From positions 23,085 through 87,084 of the forward strand of contig CAYJMF010000010.1 in assembly GCA_964370855.1 (NCBI GenBank): a stretch of DNA of 64,000 bases. The letters run 5' to 3'. Position 1 is the stretch's first letter. Every line of letters begins with the position of its first letter. The stretch is from JAKLKS01 sp964370855. Its GTDB lineage: Bacteria > Planctomycetota > JAJSAM01 > JAKLKS01. The notes beneath the pieces are model-generated. The model was not told where the DNA came from and searched no databases. It worked only from the letters and a program-made list of their open reading frames with translations. Of this stretch, positions 14,385-23,154 are shown in pieces. Both the position numbers and the translations under genes were made by a program.

Positions 14385-17300
14385 ATGGACCGTTCACCCC
14401 CCTCCGACCGTCTGGAAGAGCTGCTCGCCCATCGCGGGTGGGTGCGGCGCGTGGCGCGGGCGCTGGTCGCCGACGAGAGCCGCGCGGAGGACCTGGAGCA
14501 GGAGGTCTGGCTCCGGTCCCTCGCCCGGCCGGCGCCGCGGTCGCCCCGGGCCTGGCTCGGGACGCTGCTACGGAATGCGGCCTCCAACATGCGTCGCGGG
14601 GAGAGGCGGAGGGACGGGCACGAGTCCGCGGCGCCGCCGCCCCGTCCGCTGCCCGGTCCCGGGGAGCTCCTGGAGCGGGCGGAGATCGTCGAGCGGGTCG
14701 CCCGGGCGGTGCGCGGGCTCGCGGAGCCCTACCGGACCACGGTGCTCCTGCGCTACTTCGAGGACATCGAGACCGCGGAGATCGCCCATCGCCAGGGAAT
14801 CCCCGTGGAGACGGTCCGCACGCGGCTCAAGAGGGCCGTCGCGCTGCTGCGGGAACGCCTCGACGGGGACGGCGAAGGGGGAAGGGGCGCATGGATGGCG
14901 GCCCTCCTCCCCGTCGCCGGGGATGGAACGGGGTTCCCCCCGGGGACGATCCCCGGAGGCGCGGCCGTCGTCGCCACGGAGGTGCTCATCATGGGTGTGA
15001 AGGCCAAGACGATCGCGGCGGCAGTCCTCCTCGTGGCAGCCGGTGTGGGCGTGTGGGCCTTCTCGGGGAAGAGCGATGGGGCCCCCTCCTCGGGAGGGAC
15101 CGGAACCGGCGGGGCGGCGGTGGCGCGGGCCATCCCGGGAGCGGGGGGTGACCCGGGGACGCCGCCCGCGGCCCCCGAGGCGGCCCCGCCATCTCCCGCC
15201 CCTGCCGCGACGAGAGATCTCGATGTAGAGGTCAGGGACACCTCGGACCGCCCCGTCCCGGGGGCGGAGGTCGCCCTCGCCGCGGAACCGGGCGCGCCGT
15301 CGGATCCCGTGGCCGCCTCCCTCCACCCGGTCTCCCTCGGGAAGGCGGCCACGGCGGGGACGAGCGGCCCCGACGGGTCCTGCGTCCTCCGGGACGTTCC
15401 CCCGGGTGAATGGGTCCTCTCCGTGCGGGCCCCGGGATTCTCGGCCCACTTCGAGGACGTGCGGTTTGCGGAGCGCCAGGCGCTCCCCCCGATCCGGGTG
15501 ATCCTCGTCCCGGCCTGCGCGCTCGCGGGGAGGGTCTTGATCGCCGACGGGAAGCCGCTCCCCGGCGTGACGGTCCGGGCCGTGCGCCCCTGGGCGGGCG
15601 GGGACCGCGGCTTCAACCGGGTGGAGTGCCGCGCCGACGACGAGGGGCGCTACCGCCTCGAAGGCCTCGGGCGCGGGACCCACGACCTCTGGGTCCTCCT
15701 CCCCTCCGGCGTCCTGCGGGGCGGGGGCTGCGTCCTCGTCCCCGAGGTCTCCACCTACGACATCCGGCTCGCGGCCGGGGGATCGGTGCGCGGCCGGGTC
15801 CTCGAGGACGCCGGAGGCGCACCCGTCGCCGGGGCGCAGGTCGTCGTGGAAGTGCGGGGAAACTGGTCTCCCGATGGGTGGGACGGATCGCGCGGCGCGA
15901 AGGCTGCGGCGGCCACGTCGGCCGACGGCACCTTCGCCTTCGGGGATCTGCCCGCGGGCCGGCTCCAGACCCTCGCCGTCCTCTCCGAGGGCTTCATCGA
16001 CTACCCGGACCCCTCCTTCGAGGCCTCCGCCCAACCGACGGTCCTCGTTCCCGGCGGGGTGGTCGAGAGGGAGATCCGCCTGCGGCGCGGCACCGTCATC
16101 CGCGGAAGGGTGCTCGGACCCGAGGGAGAACCGGTGGCGGGGGCGGAGGTGGTGTTCCTCTCCCACGCGCAGACCCGCTTCGGCATCACGACGGACACCG
16201 GCGGGAACCCGCTCCGCCTCCCCCGCGCCCTGTCGGCGCCGACGGGGGCCGACGGCGCCTACCGCATCTCCGGGGCGCGGCCCGGCGTGGGGATGCTCGC
16301 GGTGAGGGCCCGGGGGCTCTTCCTCCCCGGGGCGACGGAGGAGGCATGGTCCCGCGTCGTCGAGGGACCGAAGCCGGGGAGCGATGCCGTCATCGCCGTC
16401 CCGCTGGCCGGGGATGTGGAGCGGGATCTCCGCCTCGTCGCCGGCTCCTCCATCGAGGGGACCGTCTCCGACGGGGAGGGCCGGCCGCTCCCCGGCGTCC
16501 GTGTCGGGATCGAGGACGCGGCCTCCACCTTCGGGACCGGGGCGCCGCGGATCCCCTGGACCGAGGCGCCGGTCTTCCTCGATGCGCGGGTCCCGACGGG
16601 ATCCCCCTCCCCGGCGCCGACGGGGCCCAGCGGGGTCACGGACGGGGCGGGGGCCTTCCTCATCGTGGACGTCCCTCCCGGCCGCCGGCTCACGGTGCGC
16701 GCCACCGGGGAAACGGGGAACTGGGGAACACCGGCGACCATCGAGACGCGCCCCGGCGAACGGGTGCGCGGAGTGGCCCTCACGCTCTCCCGCGGCGGGG
16801 CCATCGCGGGGACCGTGCGCCGGAGCGACGGGGAACCCCTGGCCGCGCCGCGCCTGCGCCTCGTCCCCGGTCGGCGGGCCTGGGAACCCTGGACGACCGG
16901 TGGCGAGGAGATCAACCGCCAGCGGGCGGGGGCCCTCCCCGTCGGGGAGGGCGGGGCCTTCCGGGTCGAGGGATTGGCGCCCGGCTCCTACCAGATCGAG
17001 GCCGGCGCCGAGGGCTGCGGGACCCTCATCGGCGCCGAGGTCGAGGTCCGTGACGGGGAGACCCGGGACGACGTCGAGATCCTCCTCCCCCCCGAACTCA
17101 CCGTGGAGGGGAGGGCCGTGGACGGCGACGGCAATGCCGTCCCCGGGGCGGAGGTCCTGGTGATCCCCGCCGAGGGGACGAAGTACGCGGAGCCGACGAT
17201 TGTGAAGGGGGAGGACGGATCGGAGACCCGGACGTACAACCGCCCGGAGTTCCGGCCTCTCCACTTCCTCGGGGTCGAGGTGGGGTCCACGGGGGTGACC

Positions 17301-18887
17301 GACGGGGTGGGCCGCTTCCGCCAGGGGGGCCTCATCGAGGGGAAGGTCCGCATCGCCATCCGCGCCCCCGGCTTCACCGACGGGATCCTGGAGGCGGAGG
17401 CCGGGACCAGGGACCTGACCGTCGTCCTCCCGCCGGCCCTCTCCATCGCGGGGAAGGTCGTGGAATCCGGGACGGGGACTCCCGTGGGGGGCCTCTACAT
17501 CGTGGCCCTCCCGGATCCCCGGCCCCGGGCCGCGGGCGTGAGCCGCGAGGCGACGACGGCCTCCGACGGCACCTTCTCCCTCGAGCCGCTCTCGCCGGGG
17601 ACCTTCAGGCTCAGCGTCGGGCGCGGATGGACCGACCTCGACGCGAACTGCCTCTACCGCACCGTCCCCGGCATCGATGCGGGGACGCGGGACCTCGTCG
17701 TGGAGGTGGACCGCGGGACGACGCTCTCGGGAAGGGTCGTGGACGAGCAGGGCGGTCCCGTCACCTGGGGGCTCCATGTCTGGGCCCGGAGGGAGGACCC
17801 GCCCGACCCGGGGACCGGGCGCTACCCCGACGGGTCGCAGCGCCTGCTCTACGATGCGGCCGTGCTTCCCGACGGCCGTTTCCGGATGGTCGTCCTTCCG
17901 GGGTCCTTCTCCTACGAGGTGGTCGCCGAGGCCGCGCGATCCTCGGCGGGCCCCCCGCCGATCCTGCGGACGAGGGTCGGGGGCGTCGCCCCGGGAGCCG
18001 GGGAGGTCGTCATGACCGTCCGACGGGGCGCCGCCATCTCGGGGAGGGTGGTTCTCCCCCGGGATCCCTCCATCAAGTTCCACATGGCGGGCCAGCTCAT
18101 CGTTCGGTTCGCGGGAACGGCGGACTCCCCGGCCCCCATGGACAACGGGACACGACCGCCGCTCCGCCTCCTGCCCGACGGGGATCCCGTCGCCTTCGCC
18201 TTCACGACGGAGATGCTGGAACCGGGACGGTCCTACGACATCGTAGCGGCGAACTTCTACGCCACCACCGGCGGGCCCCCCCGCAACATCGGCGGGATGG
18301 TGCGCAACGTCGTCGCCGGGAGTTCCGACGTCGTCATCGAGCTCGGGATGGGCGATACGATCACCGGCACCGTCACCGACGACGAGGGGCATCCCCTGGC
18401 CCAGGTCCCGGTCTTCGCGAAGGCCCTCCGCTGGACGACGGGGGAGCCGGTGCTCTATGGCGAGCCGGGCCGGGGCGCGGCGGTCTACTCCGGGCCCGAC
18501 GGCGCCTTCACGCTGACGGGCCTCGGGCGCTACGTCTTCGGGATCACCACCGGCGGCGAGGGCTCCCCCTTCGCCCGCATGGAGCAGGAGGACGAGGTCG
18601 CGGTCGGCGCCACCGGAGTCCGGGCCACCGCCCGCGGCGGCGTCTCCCTCTCCGGCACGCTCCTCGGCGCGGACGGGAAGCCGACGGAGTACCTCTACGC
18701 GCTGGTCCTGGGGAAGGACGGAAAGCGCACCCACGCTTCCGTCACGTCGAAGGAGGACGGTACCTTCACGATCTCCGGCCTCGCGCCCGGCCCCGTGCAC
18801 CTCGGCGCCACCCTGCGCGGCAGGGACTACGACCTCGGAACCGTCACGGCGCCCGCGGAGGGGCTGACGTTGCGGCTCCCGGAGTGA
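14385..18887 (+). CDS. ECF sigma factor fused to a membrane anchor and carboxypeptidase-regulatory-like repeats (fusion 4)
   Basis: The protein has 1500 residues from ATG at 14385 and is the largest gene of the window. An in-frame ATG at 14373 is possible, but 14385 gives the 35-nt distance to TGAACC and aligns the N-terminus with fusions 2 and 5 (Trp19 of HRGWVRR). Sigma region 2 is about 17-70 (SRAEDLEQEVWLRSLARPAP) and region 4 about 108-158 (EPYRTTVLLRYFEDIETAEI, then PVETVRTRLKRAVALLRERL). The linker RGAWMAALLP precedes the membrane segment at about 208-224 (AAAVLLVAAGVGVWAF). Twelve CarboxypepD_reg-like units follow, for example VIRGRVLGPEGEPVAGAEVV. The 3' end is only 22 bp from the convergent end of fusion 5. 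Function inferred: a membrane-held sigma factor controlled by its own ectodomain. Confidence 0.85.
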   Translation: MDRSPPSDRLEELLAHRGWVRRVARALVADESRAEDLEQEVWLRSLARPAPRSPRAWLGTLLRNAASNMRRGERRRDGHESAAPPPRPLPGPGELLERAEIVERVARAVRGLAEPYRTTVLLRYFEDIETAEIAHRQGIPVETVRTRLKRAVALLRERLDGDGEGGRGAWMAALLPVAGDGTGFPPGTIPGGAAVVATEVLIMGVKAKTIAAAVLLVAAGVGVWAFSGKSDGAPSSGGTGTGGAAVARAIPGAGGDPGTPPAAPEAAPPSPAPAATRDLDVEVRDTSDRPVPGAEVALAAEPGAPSDPVAASLHPVSLGKAATAGTSGPDGSCVLRDVPPGEWVLSVRAPGFSAHFEDVRFAERQALPPIRVILVPACALAGRVLIADGKPLPGVTVRAVRPWAGGDRGFNRVECRADDEGRYRLEGLGRGTHDLWVLLPSGVLRGGGCVLVPEVSTYDIRLAAGGSVRGRVLEDAGGAPVAGAQVVVEVRGNWSPDGWDGSRGAKAAAATSADGTFAFGDLPAGRLQTLAVLSEGFIDYPDPSFEASAQPTVLVPGGVVEREIRLRRGTVIRGRVLGPEGEPVAGAEVVFLSHAQTRFGITTDTGGNPLRLPRALSAPTGADGAYRISGARPGVGMLAVRARGLFLPGATEEAWSRVVEGPKPGSDAVIAVPLAGDVERDLRLVAGSSIEGTVSDGEGRPLPGVRVGIEDAASTFGTGAPRIPWTEAPVFLDARVPTGSPSPAPTGPSGVTDGAGAFLIVDVPPGRRLTVRATGETGNWGTPATIETRPGERVRGVALTLSRGGAIAGTVRRSDGEPLAAPRLRLVPGRRAWEPWTTGGEEINRQRAGALPVGEGGAFRVEGLAPGSYQIEAGAEGCGTLIGAEVEVRDGETRDDVEILLPPELTVEGRAVDGDGNAVPGAEVLVIPAEGTKYAEPTIVKGEDGSETRTYNRPEFRPLHFLGVEVGSTGVTDGVGRFRQGGLIEGKVRIAIRAPGFTDGILEAEAGTRDLTVVLPPALSIAGKVVESGTGTPVGGLYIVALPDPRPRAAGVSREATTASDGTFSLEPLSPGTFRLSVGRGWTDLDANCLYRTVPGIDAGTRDLVVEVDRGTTLSGRVVDEQGGPVTWGLHVWARREDPPDPGTGRYPDGSQRLLYDAAVLPDGRFRMVVLPGSFSYEVVAEAARSSAGPPPILRTRVGGVAPGAGEVVMTVRRGAAISGRVVLPRDPSIKFHMAGQLIVRFAGTADSPAPMDNGTRPPLRLLPDGDPVAFAFTTEMLEPGRSYDIVAANFYATTGGPPRNIGGMVRNVVAGSSDVVIELGMGDTITGTVTDDEGHPLAQVPVFAKALRWTTGEPVLYGEPGRGAAVYSGPDGAFTLTGLGRYVFGITTGGEGSPFARMEQEDEVAVGATGVRATARGGVSLSGTLLGADGKPTEYLYALVLGKDGKRTHASVTSKEDGTFTISGLAPGPVHLGATLRGRDYDLGTVTAPAEGLTLRLPE
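14978..14993 (+). promoter_or_regulatory. Internal Shine-Dalgarno and in-frame ATG in fusion 4
   Basis: The plus strand reads GGAGGTGCTCATCATG, with GGAGG 8 nt before ATG 14991 (Met203 in frame). Here the GGAGG is read as aCG GAG GTG (Thr-Glu-Val), not Gly-Gly as in fusions 1-3. The nucleotide motif is kept although the protein sequence differs. Confidence 0.55.
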
Positions 18888-18909
18888 GGTGGACCCCCTG
18901 CCGGTCGCC

Positions 18910-21900
18910 CTACTTCGCGACGACGACGACCTCGATGCCCGTCCCGGGAACGTCGAATTCCCCGAGATCGAGGTCCTTGCCATCCAGGTACGCTTCGAGG
19001 GTCACCTTCCCCGGCGCGAAGCCCCGTAGGCGGAATCGGCCGTCCTCCCAGGGCCACACCTGGACCATGGTCGGGACCGGGTCCGCCTGGCGCGCGACGA
19101 GGCCCTGGACCTGCACCGGCTTGCCGGCCTCGTCCACGAGCCGTCCCTCCAGGGCCACTCCCTCCGCCACGGGGATCTCCACCGGGACATCCCCGGGTCG
19201 CACCGCGCCCGGGGCCCGGGACGGGGCGAACACCCCGCCATCGCCTCCGGCGGCGACGGTGTACTCCCGATCCTCGAGGCCCGCCACCGTGAAGGATCCG
19301 TCGGCGGCCGTCTTCGCCGAGCCCGCGACGCCGATCCTGTGGGGGTCCTCCCCGGCGATCCACGCCCGCACCGCGACGCCGGCGCCCGCGGGCTGTCCGT
19401 CGGGGCCCATCACCCGGCCGGAGATCTCCCGGCCGCGGGGGAGGACGATGACGAGTTCCGTCGTCCCCGGCGCCACGCCCTGCATCCGCGCGCCCCGCGT
19501 CCCATGGAAACTCCCCCGGTCCGCGGTCACGTCGTAGGTCCGCCCCGTCCGAAGGGCCGGAGACCGGAAGTACCCCCATGAGTCCACGTAGGCGCTCACG
19601 GATTCACCGTCCTGCAGGACTTCGGAAGGTCGGACGAGAAGCCAACCCCCGTCCCTCCAGTGACTGCCGTCCTCGTTCGTCAGACGCCCCGAAATCGGGA
19701 GTCCCCGGGCGACGCGGACGACCACGTCCTCCGTCCCCGCCGGGACCTGCTCCACCTTCGCCGGGGCGTAGTATCCGCCCTGGGAGGTGTGGATGGCCTG
19801 GTTCTCCGGGCTCACCTGGATGTCGTAGGCGCCGGGCTCGAGCCCGCCGACGCGGAAGGTCCCGTCCTCGCGGGAGTGGCCCTCCCGCACGTAGGAGGGT
19901 CGGCCGCCGCCGGCCATGATCCGGAACAGCCACACCCTCAACGGGACCGCCGCCGGCAGCCCCTCCTCGTCGACGATCCTCCCTCCGATGGCCAGGCCGC
20001 GGCGAAGCGCGACCCTGAGGTCGCCGGTTCCCCCCTCCACTCCCCTCACCGTCGCGGGCAGGTAGTCCGCCGACGGCTCCTCGGTCCGCAACTCGTGGGG
20101 GACCGCGAGGAGGCCGCCGATGGTGAAGGTCCCGTCGGCCCGGGAGCGGCCGGTACCCCAGCTGCTCCGGCCTTCCCTGTACCAGTTGGCTTGCAGGGCA
20201 ATGCCGGCGATGGGCTGGTTCGTCGTCTCGTCCACGACGACGCCGGAGATAGCGACCGGGGCGTGGAGAGTGACGGCGAGGTCTCCGCCCCCGGGCCGGG
20301 CCAGGAGACGCTCGCCGAGGAGGCCGTCGCGGGTGACGCGCACGATGTACTCGACCGGGGCGAGCCCCTCCACCGCGAACCGGCCGTCAGCGTCGCTCAC
20401 CGCCTTCACCGCATCGAGTTCCACCGACCCGAACCCGTCCTCCCGGACGACGACCGCGGCCCCCTCCACCGCCGCCCCGGCCTCGTCCACGACCCTCCCG
20501 GTGATCCGGGCGTCGGGGGCGAGGCGGACGACGATGTGTTCCACGGCTTCCCCGTCCTTCAGGGTCACCGTGGGCCCCCTCGAGGGGCCGAAGCCCGGGG
20601 CCTCCGCCTGGAGGGTGAACACGCCGTCCCTGCGACCCTCGATGCGGAACGTCCCGTCGGGGGCCACGGGATGCAGGGAACCGTAGATCCTCGCCTCCTC
20701 CCAGAGGTTCCGTCCCGGGGTCGCGGAACCGGCCGGGTCTCCGTGGATGAGCCGGAGCACGGCCCCGCGAACGGCCGAGCCGTCGGGTCCCGTCACGCGA
20801 CCGGCCAGGCGGCCGGCGGCGAAGGGACGGACCACCACCACGACGCCCTGCACGGTGGCTCCGGCCTCGAGATCGAAGGGCTCCGAACTCCCCGAGGTCC
20901 CCTTCGGTCCCTCGGACCAGCCGGAGACCGTGATCCCGAGTCCGGGGCGGACTCCCTCGAGACGGAAACTCCCGTCCGACGATGACGGCATGGCCACGCC
21001 GCCCGGCGAGTAGCCCCTTCCGCGGCTCTGGACCCGGAACCCCGCGACGGGCTTCCCCTCGGGGTCCACGACCTTCCCCTCCACCGTCGCCCCGAGGGGC
21101 AGGGCGAAGTCGCGGACGACCTCGCCCGTCTCCGGGAGGAGAACGACCAGGGAGTCCGGCACGCGGCCCTGCTGGAAGGCCCGGGTGGCGTCGGGCGGCA
21201 GATCGGGATGGGGGTGGCGCTGCTCGTCCACGAGGAACAGGGCGCGCCTCCCGCCACGGACCCTGAGGAGGTAGGCGCCCCCGGCGTCCGTATCCGTCCT
21301 CGGTCCGGAGCCGGTCTCCTCTCCCTCGAAGAGGAGCCCCACGCCGGCACCGGGCAGGGGGGCGCCCGCCTCGTCCGTGACGCGCCCCCGGACGACGACG
21401 CCGCGCTCCATGTGGATGTCGCGCCGGAGGGAGGCCCCGGACTCCAGGAAGGTGTCGACGTTGGGATTCCCCTCCCCGTTGAAGGTCAGGTACCCGTCCC
21501 GCACGGCCGTCAGCACGGCGAAGTTCCCCTCCGGGAGATCGGAGAGGAGGTAGGAGCCGTCGGCGGCGGAGACGCCCCGCGGATAGGTCCTGCGGAACGG
21601 CGGTCCCTGGGGCTGCACGGAGGCGACCACGATCGCTCCCGCCAGCGGTTCACCGGTGGCTGCATCGGTCACGCGGCCGGCGATGGAGCCGCCGCGATCG
21701 AGCACGATGTCGAACCGGTCCGGCCCGGGAAGGACCACGCTCCCTTCGCTGCGCAGGGTCCCCGACGGCAGGCGGACGCAGACCTCGTGGATGCCCGGGG
21801 CCACGCCCCCGATGCGCCACCGGCCGCCTGCATCGGTGCGGGCCGAGGCGTGGGAGAACCCGGGGGCGCCGCTGGCCCAGGAGGGATCGCGGAGGAGGAC

Positions 21901-23067
21901 CTCCACGCCGGCGAGGGGTCCGCCGCCCCTCTCGCTCACGGTCCCCGGCAGGGAGCATCCCCGCGCCAGGAGGACGACGACCGGGGGCCGCCCGCCTCCC
22001 CGGGGCAAGGTCACGCTCTGCGCCCACCGGGCGTACCCCTCGGCGCGGACCTGGAGGATCCAGGTTCCCGCCGGGACTCCGTCGAGCCGGACGGTGCCGT
22101 CGGCCCCGGTGGCGCCCCCTCCGATTCTGCCCGTGGGTTCGGGGACGGCGCTCTCCTGGAGCGCGTAGGAACTCCGCTCGAAGACCGGGACGGGGTGGAG
22201 CGTGGCCGCGGCCCCGGCGACGGGGAGGTCCTCGAAGTCCCGGACGCGCACGTCGAGGCTCTCCTCCCCCCTCGGCGCCTCCAGGGGCGCCGGCTCGGGA
22301 GGCGGCGGCGCCGCCTCGACGCCGGCCAGGTCCACGGCGGCCGGACGCTCGGGAAGGGCCGGGCCTCCTCCAGACTCGTCCTCCCGCGTCACCCAGAAAC
22401 CGACCCCGGCCGCCGCCAGCACGACGGCCGCCGCCACGATCCCCTTCGCCTTGGCCGCCATGAGGAGCCCCCCCGCCAGGCCCGCCGCCGCGGTCACCCC
22501 GGCGGCCGCGGGCGCGGGCCGACGGAGGAAGGGAACGAGGAGCAGCGCCCAGGCCCGGCGGTCGCCGCGGTGATCCCGGTCCAGCCGCTCGCGGAGCAGC
22601 GCCAGTCCACGGCGCAGGCGCGTGCGGACGGTCTCCACGGGGAGGCCCTGGCGCGCCGCGATGGCCGCGGGCCCGAGGTCCTCCACGTACCGGAGCAGCA
22701 CCGTGGACCGGTAGGGCTCCTCGAGGGCCATCACCTCGTTCACGACCCGCCGGAGGATCTCGGCCCGGGCGACGACCTCGGCCGCCGAGGGCTCCCCCTC
22801 CGGCCGGGCCGCGGCCTCCTCCCGCCGGTGGCGGCGGCCCTCGGAGCGGAGCAAGTCCACCGAGGTGTTCCGGAGCACCCGCGCGAGCCACCCGCGCACC
22901 GACGGCACCGGGCCCCGGGGCGGCCGCTTCAGAATTCGGGCCCAGGCCTCCTGCTCGAGGTCGCTCGCCCCGGCCTCGTCGAAGACGAGCGCGCGGGCCA
23001 TCCGCCGCACCCACGCCCTCTCCGCGAGGAGGTCCTCCAACCGGACGGGCTCGGGCGGTCGTTCCAT
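18910..23067 (-). CDS. ECF sigma factor fused to a membrane anchor and carboxypeptidase-regulatory-like repeats (fusion 5)
   Basis: The protein has 1385 residues from ATG at 23067. Sigma region 2 is about 17-75 (AWVRRMARALVFDEAGASDL, then EQEAW) and region 4 about 108-162 (YRSTVLLRYVEDLGPAAIAA, then PVETVRTRLRRGLALLRERL). The linker DRRAWALLLVPFLRR is about 169-183, and the membrane segment about 208-226 (AAAVVLAAAGVGFWV). Twelve CarboxypepD_reg-like units follow, such as TVEGKVVDPEGKPVAGFRV and RITGRVVDEAGAAVEGAAV. The C-terminus ends in a short beta unit (KVTLEAYLDGKDLDLG). It is closely similar to fusion 4 in both sigma part and repeat number, and the two are tail to tail, so they may derive from an inverted duplication. 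A TGAACC box lies 36 nt before the start. Confidence 0.85.
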   Translation of the reverse strand: MERPPEPVRLEDLLAERAWVRRMARALVFDEAGASDLEQEAWARILKRPPRGPVPSVRGWLARVLRNTSVDLLRSEGRRHRREEAAARPEGEPSAAEVVARAEILRRVVNEVMALEEPYRSTVLLRYVEDLGPAAIAARQGLPVETVRTRLRRGLALLRERLDRDHRGDRRAWALLLVPFLRRPAPAAAGVTAAAGLAGGLLMAAKAKGIVAAAVVLAAAGVGFWVTREDESGGGPALPERPAAVDLAGVEAAPPPPEPAPLEAPRGEESLDVRVRDFEDLPVAGAAATLHPVPVFERSSYALQESAVPEPTGRIGGGATGADGTVRLDGVPAGTWILQVRAEGYARWAQSVTLPRGGGRPPVVVLLARGCSLPGTVSERGGGPLAGVEVLLRDPSWASGAPGFSHASARTDAGGRWRIGGVAPGIHEVCVRLPSGTLRSEGSVVLPGPDRFDIVLDRGGSIAGRVTDAATGEPLAGAIVVASVQPQGPPFRRTYPRGVSAADGSYLLSDLPEGNFAVLTAVRDGYLTFNGEGNPNVDTFLESGASLRRDIHMERGVVVRGRVTDEAGAPLPGAGVGLLFEGEETGSGPRTDTDAGGAYLLRVRGGRRALFLVDEQRHPHPDLPPDATRAFQQGRVPDSLVVLLPETGEVVRDFALPLGATVEGKVVDPEGKPVAGFRVQSRGRGYSPGGVAMPSSSDGSFRLEGVRPGLGITVSGWSEGPKGTSGSSEPFDLEAGATVQGVVVVVRPFAAGRLAGRVTGPDGSAVRGAVLRLIHGDPAGSATPGRNLWEEARIYGSLHPVAPDGTFRIEGRRDGVFTLQAEAPGFGPSRGPTVTLKDGEAVEHIVVRLAPDARITGRVVDEAGAAVEGAAVVVREDGFGSVELDAVKAVSDADGRFAVEGLAPVEYIVRVTRDGLLGERLLARPGGGDLAVTLHAPVAISGVVVDETTNQPIAGIALQANWYREGRSSWGTGRSRADGTFTIGGLLAVPHELRTEEPSADYLPATVRGVEGGTGDLRVALRRGLAIGGRIVDEEGLPAAVPLRVWLFRIMAGGGRPSYVREGHSREDGTFRVGGLEPGAYDIQVSPENQAIHTSQGGYYAPAKVEQVPAGTEDVVVRVARGLPISGRLTNEDGSHWRDGGWLLVRPSEVLQDGESVSAYVDSWGYFRSPALRTGRTYDVTADRGSFHGTRGARMQGVAPGTTELVIVLPRGREISGRVMGPDGQPAGAGVAVRAWIAGEDPHRIGVAGSAKTAADGSFTVAGLEDREYTVAAGGDGGVFAPSRAPGAVRPGDVPVEIPVAEGVALEGRLVDEAGKPVQVQGLVARQADPVPTMVQVWPWEDGRFRLRGFAPGKVTLEAYLDGKDLDLGEFDVPGTGIEVVVVAK
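22459..22474 (-). promoter_or_regulatory. Internal in-frame ATG in fusion 5, weak Shine-Dalgarno
   Basis: ATG at 22461 (Met203) precedes AAKAKGIVAAAVVLAAAG, the membrane segment. Upstream is a run of seven G (minus strand) at 6-nt spacing rather than GGAGG. It could pair with the anti-SD only through G-U wobble, so this is the weakest of the five sites. Confidence 0.3.
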
Positions 23068-23103
23068 GTTCCCTGCAGGGGGATCGTCACCGGGGCGGGG
23101 AGG

Positions 23104-23109
23104 GGTTCA
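23104..23109 (-). promoter_or_regulatory. TGAACC box (putative ECF -35) upstream of fusion 5
   Basis: TGAACC on the minus strand, 36 nt before ATG 23067, followed by CCTCCCCGCCCCGGTGAC. It matches the boxes of fusions 1, 2 and 4 in sequence and distance. Confidence 0.5.
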
Positions 23110-23154
23110 TCCTCTCCGAAGGGCGATCCGGAAACGCAGGGAGACGCGCGGACA

